64,000 nt of DNA from Amphibalanus amphitrite (Eukaryota; Arthropoda; Thecostraca; Balanomorpha; Balanidae): NCBI RefSeq assembly GCF_019059575.1, contig NW_024881532.1, positions 868,001 to 932,000 of the forward strand, in the 5' to 3' direction. Shown here one piece after another: positions 46,340 through 59,637 of the stretch (position 1 is the stretch's first letter; every line of letters starts with the position of its first letter). Under the pieces are notes generated by a model. The model saw only the letters and a program-made list of their open reading frames with translations. It was not told the origin of the DNA and searched no databases. A program made the position numbers and the translations under genes.

Positions 46340-49300
46340 TTACCGCTTCTGACGACCTTCGCGGCGCGCAATGTGCAGGGTGATCTCCTGTGAGCGGTAC
46401 TGTCGGAAGATGTGGATCGTCTCCGGGTGGGAGAGCCCGAACAGCGGAATCCCGTTCACCGCCATGATCTCATCACCTGCAAGTGGAGAGGTACGGTCAG
46501 AAGTCTGCTTTCTGAGATCTGTGATTACAGCAAATGCTAGAGGCTCGCCTAAGCAGAGTGGACCGATGTGACGTTTGTTGGGGCCATGAATTTTGTATAA
46601 CCTACAGAAGTTGGCCGTACCTTCTTTGAGTTCGCCGCTCTCGGCTGCCTGTCCGCCCTCGAATATGGTCTTCACGAAGATGCCCATGTTGCCGCGGGCC
46701 GAGTCGCGACCTCCGACGATGCTGAAGCCGAGACTCTTCTTGCCGGTGCCCTTTCCGAGCGCCACGGTGAGGATGGCGGCCTGGGAGAGGCGCGCGCGGC
46801 GGCCCACGGCGGCCGGGTCGTAGAGCGAGTGTCGCCGACTGCGGCCGGGCGCCGGCAGGCTGTACGCCGAGGTGACGCTCGAGCAGGTGGAGGCCAGGCT
46901 GACGGACGACTCGGGCCGCTCGGCCAGCTCCGGCACGTCGCTCATCGTGTCGTCGCAGTCGGTGTCGGCGGCCACGCAGCCCGAGTCGAGCGAGTCCTGC
47001 AGCTGCGCCTCGTCGCCGTGCTCGTAGATGGCGCTGTCCGGGTCGCGGGCGATGACAATGTCCACCTCGTTGGGGGCCTGGCTGAGGCAGGCGCGCGCCT
47101 GCTCCAGAGACACCCCGCGCAGACGCGTGCCGTTCACGTTGATGAGCTCGTCACCAATCCGGAAGCGTCCATCTCTGGAAAGGAACAATGAGAGTCAAAT
47201 CAACGGTGACTGAAACATCTCTGCATTTGCGAATCGACTTTCGTAACCCTAAAGTAAAAACACAGCCTTATTGCGAACCGCTGACTCAACCGCCATCTTC
47301 TTATTTGTCCTGCAGAGGACACGACCTGCGTACATCTTGCTTCCGCTTCGGGCACCTGACGACAGAGGGCAGCGAACCTAGCGTTCCGTGTTGCATCACC
47401 ACCAGCGTCGGCGCGTTTATCACACACACACGCGCGCGCGCTCGAGTCGCGGCGGGCCGGCCGGCCGGACCGGTGTTGTCGGCGGCGGCGGCCACTCACC
47501 TGTGGGTCACGCTGCCGGGCACTACATGCACGATCACGTAGCCCGAGGTGCGCCCATCGGCCGTCTGCTTGTTGCCGATGTACATGCCGAGCTCTCCCGT
47601 GTTGTCGCGCCGCAGCCGCATCAGCTTGAACTGCTTGTGCGCGAGACTGGCGGCCGCGTGCGGCGCGCTCTGATGTTTCCGCAGCAGCAGGCGCCGGTCG
47701 AGCGAGGTGGCTCGCCGGCTGTGCCGTTTCCGATAGCGGGGGAGGGGTGACGATGCGACCATTAGCCGTGACGAGGCCTCTTCGCAGCCTGAGTCGGCGG
47801 CGTCGCCGGACGGGGACAGCTTCTCCTCGTCGGTGAGGTTGTCGCCGGCGGCGGCGTCGCTGCTGTCCGAGTCCAGCGAGTCCTTGCCGCTGTCGCTGGC
47901 GGCCGGCCGGTGTCCGCCGGCTTCGCTGGTCGCCTCGCCCGCCTCGCTGACCGCCTCGCTGGCGTCGCTGGCCGTCTGGCGGTGGATAACCGTCACTGGC
48001 GGCTCGTCGTCGCTGTCCTGGAAGCCGGACGGCGCCGGCAGCAGCGGCACCGGCGACCCGGAAGGCGAGCCCACCGGCGACGAGGTGGCCTCCGGAAGGT
48101 CCCACGGCTCGGCCAGCTCGCTGATCGAGTCCACCGGTCGCTCGTCTCTGAAAACGGAAACAGGGAGCAGCCAGTCAGAAAAAGGCAACGGACAGACCCA
48201 GACGCGACCAGGAACAAGGAATGAGGAAACGGGAAGTTGCGATGCTGGTCTTGAATACATGGGGAAGAAGCAAGGAACCGGGAAATTTGATCGCTTTGCT
48301 ATTGTAGATTTGTTGATATTTGTCTGGAGTACACAGACATAAAACAATAACAATGTAATACTGGGCGATTTTTCTTTCTTGCGGATCAAATCAATCGACA
48401 TACGGGTCGCGACTTGGTGATTCGTCTGGAAGATAGCGAGCCACCAGGACTGGCTCGGCGCGGACCGGTCTCGGACGGAATTGGGGCTAGCTGTACCCGT
48501 GGAACCAGTGCCACCGCTCAGATTGGGACCACCGGTGAACGGCCCTGCAGCAACCTTCCACCGCTCAGTGCTACTCGGCGTGAAGGGGACGGCTGCGGGA
48601 GGTCACTGCTTTCAGCCAAACCAGAATGGCCGGGTCGTGGTTAAAAATACGGACTCAGCGGGCTACGGGGCTTAACAATTCAAGTTGGCCCTGACAGGTG
48701 ACATAAAATATTTTCCTCTTACATCGAAAGGTTCCAGGTATTCGTCCTGATCAAGATGGGCCAAAAGTATAATCTTTATCAATTTTACAATGCGGAACAC
48801 CCAATTCAGGTTATTGATGATCACGTCTGCACCCATATCGTGCGACCCTTCAGAATGTCTCTCCACCGACGCGTCACACCCCGTCTCGCGACTCACCTCC
48901 TGGATGACTTGATGAACGCGTACGGGAACCGGTGCGCGGGCGGCGGCGAGCTGGCCGTGCCCGTGGTGGTCACCGTCACCCCGGCGCCTCCGTCGATGGT
49001 GACTGACGAGCACGGCTCGCGACAGGCCAGGTACAGCACCGACGAGCTCTTGCAGACGGAGCGCATCTCCAGCGAGGCCGGTCCGCCGCCCGAAACGTCC
49101 GCGGGCGGGCTGTCATCCTGAGAGAGAGGGGGAATGACGGTCATCAGTTATCACTCAGTCGTAGGTATGGTGATTAGAGAGGGTGTGAAAAACGTCTATC
49201 AAGCTGTAGTTTATTTTTATGATAGTTATTTGTTTAAGCGTTGAGATTGAAGCTGTTTTAATAGTTATTTTTGAAGTTCAAATGCTTACTAGGTCAAATG

Positions 49301-50990
49301 CTCGTATATAAACTAATAAGCAACTATAAGTAAATTTGGCTTCGTGAGTGATGAAGAATGGCCTGACTTCCTGTCGAATGTCAGAGGGATGAGACAGTCA
49401 GAGCTGTCGGAAAACGGCTGCGGAAAATACCGCCTCGCATTCCACACAGGGAGAAAACGCGATCCCAGACGGGAGAGATTTAATGATGATGCTAGTCCGG
49501 GGAAACGGACCTTTAGTTGTCATCGAGAAGTGTCTGGGAATTCTCACATTTGTACCTCGCATGCACGATAAAACCGTTAACGTCCACATGATCGGTCATC
49601 AGCCTTTGACGCGACACCGGAAAAATGCAGCGATTGTGTAGCTATTGCATGCTGGAAGCCTGTAACAAATATTTGTTCTCTGAACCAATGATTTTCATTA
49701 CGGAAAACCACGTTGCCGACTGTCCCATGTTATTAGATAAAATCGATGCTTGTATCATTATCCATATTTATTGCCAAGCCTGTATACCTTCTGGAACGTG
49801 CTACCGCTGGTCTGGCTCAGAAGAAGTGAAAGTTGGCGGCACTGCCCTGCATTCAGCAGAAGTGGCATTCGGTGGATGGCGGTGTTCCAGGCAGCGCTGC
49901 TAATCGGTGGGTGAGCGGCCGACCATCTCTGGGGCCCGGCGCGCCGCGCGCGAGGTGACGACTCTCTCGCCACCCCGGCCCCCAGCGGCCAAGGTTGTGG
50001 TCGGATTGGGTTGGCCTTCGCAGGGTATATGATGCGGGGCCCATCCCGGCACGACACGCGATGTCATTCACCCCCGACGTCCGGCAATCGGTGCCAATCG
50101 GTCATCGTCCGTCCACACTTGACAGCGCTTGGCGCGAGAGACCACCGCGACGGCTCGAACAGGGCACCTGAGTCTCAATTTAGACTGCGGCTATGCGCGA
50201 ACCTGGCCGTGATATTTCTGTAACCAGCAATGGCCTTATATGTAAGTGGGAATGATAAGCTCTGCAAACTGACGGCGTCTATGTGTATGCCTACTTTCAC
50301 GTCGTTGTCCGAGTTCATTCAAGGCGTGCAAAACTGGTAGCGCTTGTTATAGATGCCTACAATCTGCCGTATCATCACCAGACGCGATAGGTCAGTTCTG
50401 TAGTCATTTCGCTGAATGTCTAATTACCAGAGGTGGCCGCTGCAGCGCATGAGAGAGCTCGACAAGTGTAAGCTTTGCACCCTTCACGTGTGTTTTACGG
50501 CTCAGCTACCGGACTTCATCCTGCATCCATTCAAACAGCCCACACATTCGGCGAACACAGGGCGAAAGTACAAATACCATACCAAGGATAAGTGTCATCT
50601 CGGCGGGACGGCTGTGCAGTGGCATTGTTTCAGTTGAGCCGGCCCGGATGCGATGATAGCGAGACCTCAGCGTCCTTGCACAATCCCCTCTAGGACTGCG
50701 GACGGCGCGCGCGCTGACGTCTCTCCTCACCTTGGCTTCGTCGCTGTCGGCGGGTTTTCCGCCGCGGAAGAAGTCTCGGATGGACTGCACGCGGATGACG
50801 GGCCCGCGGTGGCCGCGGTTGGCGCGACAGCGGGCCTCCGCCGGGCCCGGGCTGGCCGCGGGTCCGGAGGCCGGGCCCGGAGTCGAGCTCTGACCCGGCC
50901 TCTCCGGGCCGGAATCGTCTCCGGTGCCGGCCGCTGAGCGCTCCTCCTGACGTCGACGGTTCCGCTTCTTGCTCCAAGTTTTTGCAAAAC
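46340..50990 (-). CDS. PDZ-domain scaffold protein, PDZD2/IL-16-like (5' incomplete)
   Basis: Five minus-strand exons join in phase: 50990-50731, 49117-48897, 48147-47500, 47174-46621 and 46476-46340, encoding the last 605 residues. The 50990 edge is an acceptor (GGCAG) needing one base from an upstream exon I could not identify. Order: basic [11 protein letters not shown] near the start, a low-complexity Pro/Gly region, then a long Ser/Asp/Glu-rich disordered segment. PDZ1 (about 330-419) has GELGMYIG as its binding loop, [13 protein letters not shown] across an intron, and [14 protein letters not shown]2 (about 506-600) has [32 protein letters not shown] and [14 protein letters not shown]2 most resembles IL-16 and PDZD2 domains. 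Such proteins bind C-terminal peptides of membrane partners. The stop TAA at 46340-46342 overlaps a good donor (GTAAGC), so a longer splice form is possible. Confidence 0.88.
49118..50730. other. PDZ gene intron
   Basis: 1.6-kb intron. Apart from a GC-rich patch at 49.91-50.05 kb I see no repeat or coding signal. The smaller intron 48148-48896 likewise shows nothing. Confidence 0.5.
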
Positions 50991-51286
50991 CTGCCGATCA
51001 AAAGCAGAGGTCGCCCATTAAGCTTTTTATCGAGACACCTCATTCATTTTACCTAAATAGACATTACCTGAATGACGTTTTTTTCCACCAACGATATCCA
51101 ATATGTTTCGTTGTACGCGACTTGCAGCATCAAGCTGACTTTGTGACATTATGGGTCACCAGTATGGCAACATACAGTGTAGCCATTACACCCCTGTAAT
51201 GTGTTTAGTGTAAATGGCTCACTATTATTTGTAAAAACACTTACGCCGTTACCGTGGCTCAGCATTCACAGATCACAATATCTTAA

Positions 51287-52223
51287 CCCTCGCCCATGTA
51301 GGGGGGGGGGTTGGTGCAACCCCCCCTGAGGTTTTTCGGAAATAGTGCAAAAACGGCGGCGCGCAACGCCGCCAAATTTTGGGTACCTTATGGGGCAAAC
51401 GTTGCGCATCTTTTGATAAAAAAAAAATTGACCGGGTCATGTCAGGTCACGGAGTTATGACGTCACAAAGGGAACAGCCTCCGGCCGGATTTTCACAAAC
51501 TGAGTGCCAACGCCCGAGGTTTCCTGCCGGTGGTACGGACATCGGTTGATGGATCGTGATGAAACTTCCCATGCATGTTGGGGCAAGTATTGGCTATCAT
51601 ATGGTATAAAAAACTTGACCGGGTCAGGTCAGGTCACGGAGCTATGACGTCACAAGAGGAACAGCGTCCGGTACTATTTTTGAAAAGCGCCCGAACCACT
51701 ATTTTGCTAATTCTTGTCACCTCAATGGGAATATGCAGCAATATTAGCTTCTATAGGGAGCAAATGGACCTTCCAAATCCAAAAATACACTCAGATTTCA
51801 AAAATTTAAATTTTGATTTTTCGAATTTCTGCCGCCGACTGTGACCTTGCCGACTTCCGGCGCTCCCAACGCGCCATTTTTAGAGCTAGGGAAACGAAAT
51901 ACATACCAAACGATAGAGAATTGATCAAGGAACACGATAGTGAAGGTTTCAAGTCGATATCTCCCACCGTTTTGCCGCAATCGCCGCGGAAAGTTGAAAA
52001 AAGTATATTTTTCCGAAAATTTGACCTTTGACCGGTCAAAAGTAGGTCAAATGTTGACCTAGGACCAAAAAATATACCACCAATCGCGAGATCTCGGCGA
52101 GAGCAATCCGTTGGTCTTTTCCGCTAAGCTCTACGACGCTCCGTTTTCAAACGCCAAGGGGGGTCGCACCAACCCCCCCCCCTGCATGGGCGAAGGTGGC
52201 AGATCGCTGTTTACGGGCGAGGG
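51287..52223. mobile_element. TTAA-flanked hairpin-ended element, copy 4
   Basis: 937 bases between TTAA at 51283-51286 and 52224-52227. The left end CCCTCGCCCATGTAG abuts GGGGGGTTG-GTG-CAACCCCCC. Read inward, the right end is CCCTCGCCCGTAAAC, a spacer of about 18 bases, a second copy TTCGCCCATGCA, then a G-run/C-run block with GGGTTGGTGCGACCC. The interior repeats a ~165-base unit (GACCGGGTCAGGTCAGGTCACGGAG at about 51430 and 51615). Subfamily of the 26824 copy. It lies about 300 bases upstream of the known PDZ exons, probably in an intron. Confidence 0.82.
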
Positions 52224-52227
52224 TTAA

Positions 52228-55200
52228 TCCACATGGCCCATATCTACGAATAATAACAACGAGGACTGGTTGTGGTAATTGTCTGGTTCTTACCCCTGGG
52301 GAAGCACAGCCAATGGTAATTCCCACTCTCACCTGCCTCCAACATTAGAATGACATCACATTAAATCACGAGAGAACGCTCGCACCTGGCTTTCAGAGTA
52401 TCACTCCCACCTACGCCGTTTTTTATGCTTATAAAGCATGAATAGTCGGATAGTTTTCGCCGACATAACGGAGAAGTCGCGTGCTCTTTGATCCGCTAGA
52501 TGTGATTCAGAATGTAATTTCCTTTTTGATCTTATTCTCTTGGAAGAAGTAACGGGGAATAAAACGCAGATTTGTCCAAAACCCATCCGAATAGTGCTCA
52601 GATGTCCCGTAAATGCATGTCTTTATGTGGTCAAGAACTGCCACAATTCGACTTAATGCATTTGGTGTACAAGATAAACGGATCGAAGCCAGTTTTGTGA
52701 ATGCGCTGCAATTGCAGTATTGTATAAGAAGGCAATTGGGAAAACATGGATTGAGCGGCCTTGTGTCATTTGAAATGCTGAGAATAAGGACCGTGTGTTA
52801 TGTCGTGCATGAAAAAAGATGAAGGTTATATCGTATGCGAGCTAGCGTAAGATTAGAAAGCACAGTGCACAGCCTATGTCAAAATCCCAACTGTGAAAAC
52901 TTTGTAGCTGCATATCGGTCAGGTATCAGATAAAGAAATTTAATGGCTGTGGCCGTTAATTTCATTAAGCTTTTTCTAAACGTTTGATAAATACTCCGTC
53001 TTCTTGGACGATTTTCGTAATCAAACGATCTGCCGTTGCCTTACCACAGCATTATATAAAGGCATGACGGGCATGACGTTATGCCCTGCTTATGGCGAAT
53101 GGTTTCGAATCAGGTTGATCAGAATGAAACACTTGTGCAATGTGCAGCACTTTGCAGTGCCAGTGACTGTCTTCTTTATTAGGTTTCAGACGACTATTGC
53201 GCTAAGGTAAGTCGCTAAGTCTTGGCGCTAATCCGGTGGCATTTTTGACAGTAGAGCTCATAAATATGTTGCCAAGTCAAAAAATATGAGTCATGATTTA
53301 AATGGTTAACTTTAATGATAACGAACAGCTTTTATGTAGACCAACTGTCCCTGCAAAATGATAAGTTCTTTGCATGGCTCAGTATAAACATAACCTACCC
53401 TTCCTCATGAATTTTACCTAACTAATGTGGTGCATATTCACACGCAAATACTTATATTTATTTAATTAGCAGCCGTCCTTTTGGAACATTCTTTTCCATG
53501 TGTGCATAAACAACACGCACACATGCAATTAGTTTTTTTTCTCCTGCCGTGTTGTTTTCCTTTCCGGTCAGTGGGTCAGCTGATCTCATCTCATCTTCCG
53601 TCGGCACCGTGTCGAGCTTTCCAGCTGATTTGTTTCTGGTCACGATCCCACTGGGCTCCCTGCGCGCACTTTCCACTCTGAGGTAGCGCGGCTCGCGTGG
53701 AGTGTGTGTCCGCTTCATCTTTCTGTGACAGAACGGGCGCACACACCCGGAGGCCTGTGCTACTTTGGGCCAGCAAGTGCGTGCAAATTACTCTCGAGAT
53801 AAGTAGCTTTCGCAGCGGCAGGTGCGAGCAAGTGTGCCGCGTGATTTGATATCCCATCCGTCTCTGCTCCGCCGCGGGCTCCGACAGTGGAGGAAGGAGC
53901 TCAGCTCGCGGTGTGGAACCTCTCCCAGTGACCCGGCTGTTAGATGAAGCGATTACGCCGCGGACGGAGCGTAAGCAAACAGCCCGTACATACAGCACGC
54001 CAACTGCTTGTAAACAGTGCCGGAATTCCAGTGCTGGATCTTTTTTTCTAGATCTTTTAGTTTCCCGGTGGTTATACCCGGTGCACCGCAGCTGTTATTT
54101 TTAACGGCGCCGTTTTTGGTGTGGCATGTTTACTCGAGGGTGGACGATTCGATTTGTATGGCCGGCTGTGCTCAGTGACTGCAGTTACTCCTCGCCTCTC
54201 CGTCTGGTGTATTGGGCCGTATTGTAGTCGGAAACTACCTTGTGGAACGGTCCAGTCCACAGATCCCGCCTCGTTTGTGGCACACGGCCCTTCGTAGCGC
54301 GCCGCTCGGGCGACACATTTGTTCTCGGTCCAAAAAACTCTCTTCTTTCCAGATAAACAGAGCCAAGCAATAAACTGCGAGGGAATTCCGGCCGAGATTG
54401 TCGGAGCCGCGTGGCCGGCGGTGAGCGCCGAGCCTGTCCTCGATTTGGCCTCTGCCAGGATCCGCCTCCATAGCCGGCTTGGCGGGCGTCCCACCTACTT
54501 AGCGGGCGGGCGTCGGCCCCATCCCCCGGCCGGTCCGGCCCCCGCCCGCGGCGGGCCGCCCACTGACCGCAGTCGCCGTCCCCCGCCCTCCTCAGAGCGC
54601 ACACTGCCCTCATTGACGTCATGTCATCCGCTGTCCACTGGTGACTGGTTAGCCCTCAGTTATCTCGGCCATCCCGGCCATTTGCATCAGGTACCGGCCT
54701 CTCCCCACCCCTTTCAGCGTCGAATACCGCGTTCCTTCCGCGGCCCCTCCCTCTGCTCCCTCCTAGCGGTCTGGACCTCATACCGGTAGGGTAATGCTAC
54801 CCGGAAGATGGGGACTGAGAAGGTATGATAGGATGAAGCAACAGCGGCGAGGCAAAGGGATGAAAACGGGACGGTGACTCAGAATAGCTGTAAATGTCAT
54901 GAATATACCGGAAATAGGTAAGATGTAAGTCATGGTGAACTTTTCTTTTGATGTAGATAAGGATACATGTAAAATGATCTACTTATGAGTGATGCTATAT
55001 ATAATAGAGGATATGTATCGGATTATGATGTAATTGGAAGAGGAGTAGAAAACAAACAGGCAAATCCTGTATTGTTCAATGCGGCAGCTGTTCTATTACA
55101 GACTGTCGCTGGGTGGTTTGGAGACTACAACACAGGAAAAGAACGTACCTAACCAGGAACTACAACGCGACAACAAGATCATAACAGGAACTTCGCCAGC

Positions 55201-56424
55201 GCCAAAAATGTCACAGAAACAGCATTGTGTAAAAAGTATCGAAGGTTATGGGACTTAGTAGATGGATTGGCCTGTAAATCATTCCCAGTGTCGCTATCAC
55301 TGAGCATTTTACGGACGCGCTGCTGACGCGCTGAGCGGCTCGCTGCTCTAACTGGAGGCGGCACGTTCCTCCGAGCGGCTCTGGGATGACCACCCTGACG
55401 GGCCTCCCATTCGAGCCACAACACACACGACAGCGAAAGTTGCCCAATTGGACGGCATGAATGCGGTCGGCCGGCCACTGACCAGGTGGCCTCGTCGGGA
55501 AAAAATGAACGAAACTTGGCGCATGTCTGCTGCGATTTTCTGAATTGCTGCGCATGAAGGACATGTTACGCCCTTGTGTTTGGCTATTTTTAAGTTAACC
55601 ATGTATTCCTAAAAAATATGTAAGAATCATACGATGTGTCCGGCTTTCATAAAGCTCATCGGACATGGAATGGTCACAGCTTCAGCGAGAAAGTTGTTAT
55701 CGATTTTTCCACTGAAAGCTCCTGGCCGGGAGCTGCCGTGGAGAGCTGGCTCGCGTCCGGCTTCCGCCGTCGCCGCGGGGCCGTCCAGCGGCGATGGGGC
55801 CTCGATAGGCGAGCGGATGCTACTCTCCGTATCTTCAGCCGACCAGACGTCTGTCGATCTCAGAAATCCACCCAAAGATGAGCACCACCCCACACACGCC
55901 ACCCCGTCGCCGCGTGCCGCACGGGCGGGTCTCGAGCTGCGGCCAGCTCACTTGGAATGAATTGCGGCGCAGTGGCTGCTCCTCTTCCGGCAACAGAGAC
56001 GACCGCGCCAGACCCGACCCGCCGGTCGCACGTGCAAACAGCTACGAGATCGACCGGTCCCCGGCGCCTCCGGGCGCAACGGTGGCGCAGTGGCCGCGTG
56101 CAGGGTCTGAACGGCGCGCAGGACGGTGCAGGCCTCACTGCAATGTTGTGAAGGATGCCCTGGAGCTGGTCGGAGGAGAGCGCATAACAAGGCTGGCTGA
56201 ATGAGAGATCATAACAAGGCAGGCGAGGATGGGAGGAGCGGCTTTAGCCTCGACCAAATGTGGCCCATTGAACTTCGTAGCCATCGTATCATTGAACTTC
56301 GCAGCCATCGTGTTCTAGACTGGATTTTACAGAGTTTTGATATCGTGACAGAGTTTTGGTATTTTCTGAGATTAGGCTCTTTATTCCTGTTGGGGCAATG
56401 GTCGGGCTGCTCATATTCGCTTCA
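52228..56424. other. no supported gene; GC-rich islands
   Basis: AT-rich to 53.5 kb, then GC-rich islands at about 54.27-54.79 kb (with a TGACGTCA at 54614-54621) and 55.70-56.18 kb. Long overlapping frames in these islands follow from GC content and match nothing I know. They may include 5' exons or promoters of the PDZ gene. Confidence 0.4.
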
Positions 56425-56645
56425 GCGGTGGCGGTGGTGGTGACTATGGCTGTGGTGGTGGCGGTGGCGGTGGTGGCGGTGGTGGTGGCGGTGGTGGTGG
56501 CGGTGGCGGTGGCGATGACTTTGACGGTGGCGGTGGCGGTGGCGGTGGCGGTGGCGGTGGCGGTGGCGGCGGTGGCGGTGGCGGCGGTGGCGGTGGCGGC
56601 GGCGGTGGCGGTGGCGGTGGCGGTGGCGGCGGTGGCGATGGCGGA
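56425..56645. repeat. (GGTGGC)n hexanucleotide repeat
   Basis: About 220 bases of GGTGGC units with GGTGGT, GGCGGC and GATGAC interruptions. Open frames across it encode Val-Ala, His-Arg or poly-Pro runs and are not genes. Confidence 0.95.
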
Positions 56646-57099
56646 AGCCGGTCGGGATCTGGGTCAAATCTCACGGTAACAGCGAGCCGGGTCGCCCGGC
56701 GGCGGTGGCGGTCTCGCACGCAGCGAGGGATCGGACCGTCCAGAGCCGGGGACCCGGTCCGGTCCGGTCGGTTCGGTCCGGTTCGTCCGGTCCGGTCCGG
56801 GTGGTGGTGAGCTGAACCCCGGGATCGGACGGCCCGGAACACCCCGGAACACTGGGGAACTGTGTCGATACGGAGGCTCAGCCAGCAGCCGGAACGGAGT
56901 CCGACATCCGGGAGGGGCTCGGACCGCGAGAGGCGCGTCAAGCCGATCAGTCACACCCGTCCGTTCCGCCGAAATGGGACAGAGGAGCCGATAGACCCGT
57001 CACGTCGGCAGATTGAGACGGATCGGCGCCCGGCGATCCGCTGGTATCCCGAAGATGACGTATTTCTGTGTGTTGACCAGCAAACTGGTCAGATCGTGA

Positions 57100-58050
57100 C
57101 GACCGAGCGTGAGATGCATAAACCATGAGCGGCCGCCGAGGTTATGGGAGTCTACTGGCCCGGTGTTCGAGTGAACTCTGGGCCTCCGCCGGTGAAGGCC
57201 GTGGGGCCGGCGGACAGCCGCTCTGCCCCGAGCGGCATCCCCGCCCCTCCCCTCGTGACCCGATCGGGCGGTCTACCCCAGTTGGCCGCGGCACCGCTAG
57301 CCGGCGCCGTGGCCGCCCCGCTGCGCTGCCCCCGTCGGCGCTCCCCGGCCGGCCGGCTCGTGCAGGCCAGGCCGGCTGACCGGTGCAGTCGGTATGCGGA
57401 ACTCAGCCGACCACCCCCGCCTGCACGCTGCCTCTGCCCCGCTCCTCCAAGCCAGCTGCGCCTCGGCGGAGACTTTCGGTCCATTGGGGCCAACTACGAG
57501 TGACGCGGAACGGAACGCTCTACCTTGGGACAAGACAGGGCAGAACATCTTCGAATAAAAAAGACAGGATGGAAGGGAAGAGAGGAGAGACGCCCGCGCC
57601 GATCGAGGCTGGAGGCTATGCCGCCGGGGGCGCACCACGCCGTTCGCAGACAACGGTCCATTCCTCACCGTGCGCGCGTGGCAACCGGCCGGCCGACCCA
57701 CTCGGACCCAGACGCCTTTCCGCGAACTGGGAGCGTGCGGCGCCGCCTCGCGCCGGCGGCCATCGACATGTCCGGTCACGTGACCTGACGCAGTGGGTCC
57801 GCGCCGTGCGTCTCCGTCTCCGTCTCCGTCTCCGTCTCCGTCTCCGTCTCCGTCTCCGTCTCCGTCTCCGTCTCCGTCTCCGTCTTCGTCTCCGTCGTCT
57901 CCACGTGGGAGTGCGGACGGTGCCCCGAGGACAGTGTGTGTTCCAGATCCGCTGGGCATCACGATCCGCGCGGCAACGAACACTGTCACGTGATTGCCGG
58001 CGGCGGTCGTGATGTGGGTCACGTGACGCGTCACCGGGCTATCGGCCGCT
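57100..58050. promoter_or_regulatory. GC-rich island with GTCACGTGAC sites
   Basis: CpG-rich stretch containing the 10-base palindrome GTCACGTGAC at 57775-57784 and 58018-58027 and a one-base variant at 57985-57994. This sequence is the CLEAR/E-box type bound by MiT/TFE and USF bHLH-zip factors. No TATA or known exon is seen; likely promoter or enhancer of an unidentified transcript. Confidence 0.35.
57809..57901. repeat. (CGTCTC)n hexanucleotide repeat
   Basis: About fifteen copies of CGTCTC, nearly uninterrupted, with a T change near the right end. It lies between two GTCACGTGAC sites. Confidence 0.95.
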
Positions 58051-58649
58051 GGACGGGCGGACCCTCTGTGTTTGTGCTTATATGGCGGTGATACATAGTA
58101 AGACTGGTTGTGACTTGGAGAGTGTCCTTCCGATAGTGTTGACATTTGTTTTTGCAGTTGGACTCGGTGTGACATCTGCCGCTGTCGTCGCTGTCGTTTT
58201 TGTGTAGAATATGTCTGATTGTTTGCCAACACCTTCAGTTTATATGCACGTTTATGTAAATAGCAGCACCTTGTTTGTGTTTCGGGGCCATGGTGTAGCG
58301 ACAACTGAGTGATTGTATTGTAGCTACATGGTGTTTAACATTCTATCTAGTTTGCACCGGGATTAACCCGTCCTTCAGAAACGTTACATAAAGCATTCAC
58401 AACCCACAGGTCCAAGGAAATAATGATGACACCTCTTGTTTCGTTCTTTGGGACATCCCCGATCACAACGGATCAGCACCGGCCCCAAATGGACCCCGGT
58501 TCGCTGATCCTCCGCGGGGTGTTAGCATAATGTGACAGGCTCGGAGTGTGGCACTGGCGTGGGTCGTGTTGTGGGAACAGGCCGGCCTCTGGTGGTATTC
58601 TGCCCAGAGGTCGCCAGATGAAGATCGCCGGGCGAGCAGCCACCCGCGC

Positions 58650-58735
58650 CGGGAGCGTCTCCAGCCGCGCCGAGAGCGTCTCCAGCCGCGCCGAGAGCGT
58701 CTCCAGCCGCGCCGAGAACGTCTCCAGCCGCGCGC
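58650..58735. repeat. 21-bp tandem repeat, four copies
   Basis: Four near-identical units of GAGAGCGTCTCCAGCCGCGCC. The 21-base period keeps several frames open. No spacers, so not a CRISPR array. Confidence 0.9.
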
Positions 58736-59637
58736 CGAATATTCATTGGACATCGAGCGGCACTGCCGAGCTCATTTGGTGTCAATGCTATGCCGATGGC
58801 TTGGTGGGCCACTTTCGGTGGATCCTGAGGCCCGTTAAGGGCCTCCAAAAGAATGCGAACATGAAAAGCCACTAACAATGGATGGTGCAATGAAATGTAG
58901 TTGTTTATCCTGTGAAGAAAGGAAACAAGTTTGATGCTGTTGTTCGCATTCAAATATTATGCAAATGCGTTTGGTAAAATGTTGATCTTCAAACTTGAAT
59001 GCTTTCACAATATCAGTTGACTGAATTATTATATAACACTCGTCCCGCCCATCAGCTTTTGAAGAAAATCCACTCAAGGGGAATATTCTATTGCGTGCGG
59101 TTTCTAAGAACCTGCAGATACCCCATACCTGTTCCTCTTCGCTGCAGGAATCTGACCGCCGCCTACCGCTCCCCGCGGGAACGCCTGCCGCTCCCTGCGG
59201 GAGTCTGACCGCCATGCTCCGGTGCCATTGTGGGCCGACCACCGATGGCCGCTCCTTCCGCAGCGCGGCCACATCGCTCGTGCGCTATCAAAGCGGCCAG
59301 CGACAGCGCACGCGGGCGACCGCGCCGGCGCGGGGGTCGGGAAGTAGCGCAGGTGCGGCTGCGTGCCGTGCCGCGCGCCGATCGTCGAGTCGGCCCTCTC
59401 CGCTCCTCGCCGGCCGGCGCGCCCGGTTTCTCCCTGCTCGGCGGCACCGGCGGGCCGTCCATGCCGGCAGCCATGGGCGCCGGGTAAACGGACCTTTTAA
59501 AGGTCAGCCGATCGGGAATAGGTCAAGCAGATGCCGGACCGGACTGGCGGCGGCCGGTGAAAGGCGATGGACCACCACCGGCATGCGGCCGGCGCGGCGG
59601 GCACGGCGCAGCGCGTGCGCACGATGCGTCACGGTCC

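Noticed and set aside
47200-48105. 301-codon minus-strand ORF overlapping the PDZ gene
   Set aside because: Out-of-frame shadow of the GC-rich PDZ exon 48147-47500; the true frame gives the PDZ domain and matching splice phases.
56356-56941. Long ORFs on both strands (Val-Ala, His-Arg, poly-Pro)
   Set aside because: They are translations of the GGTGGC repeat, not proteins.
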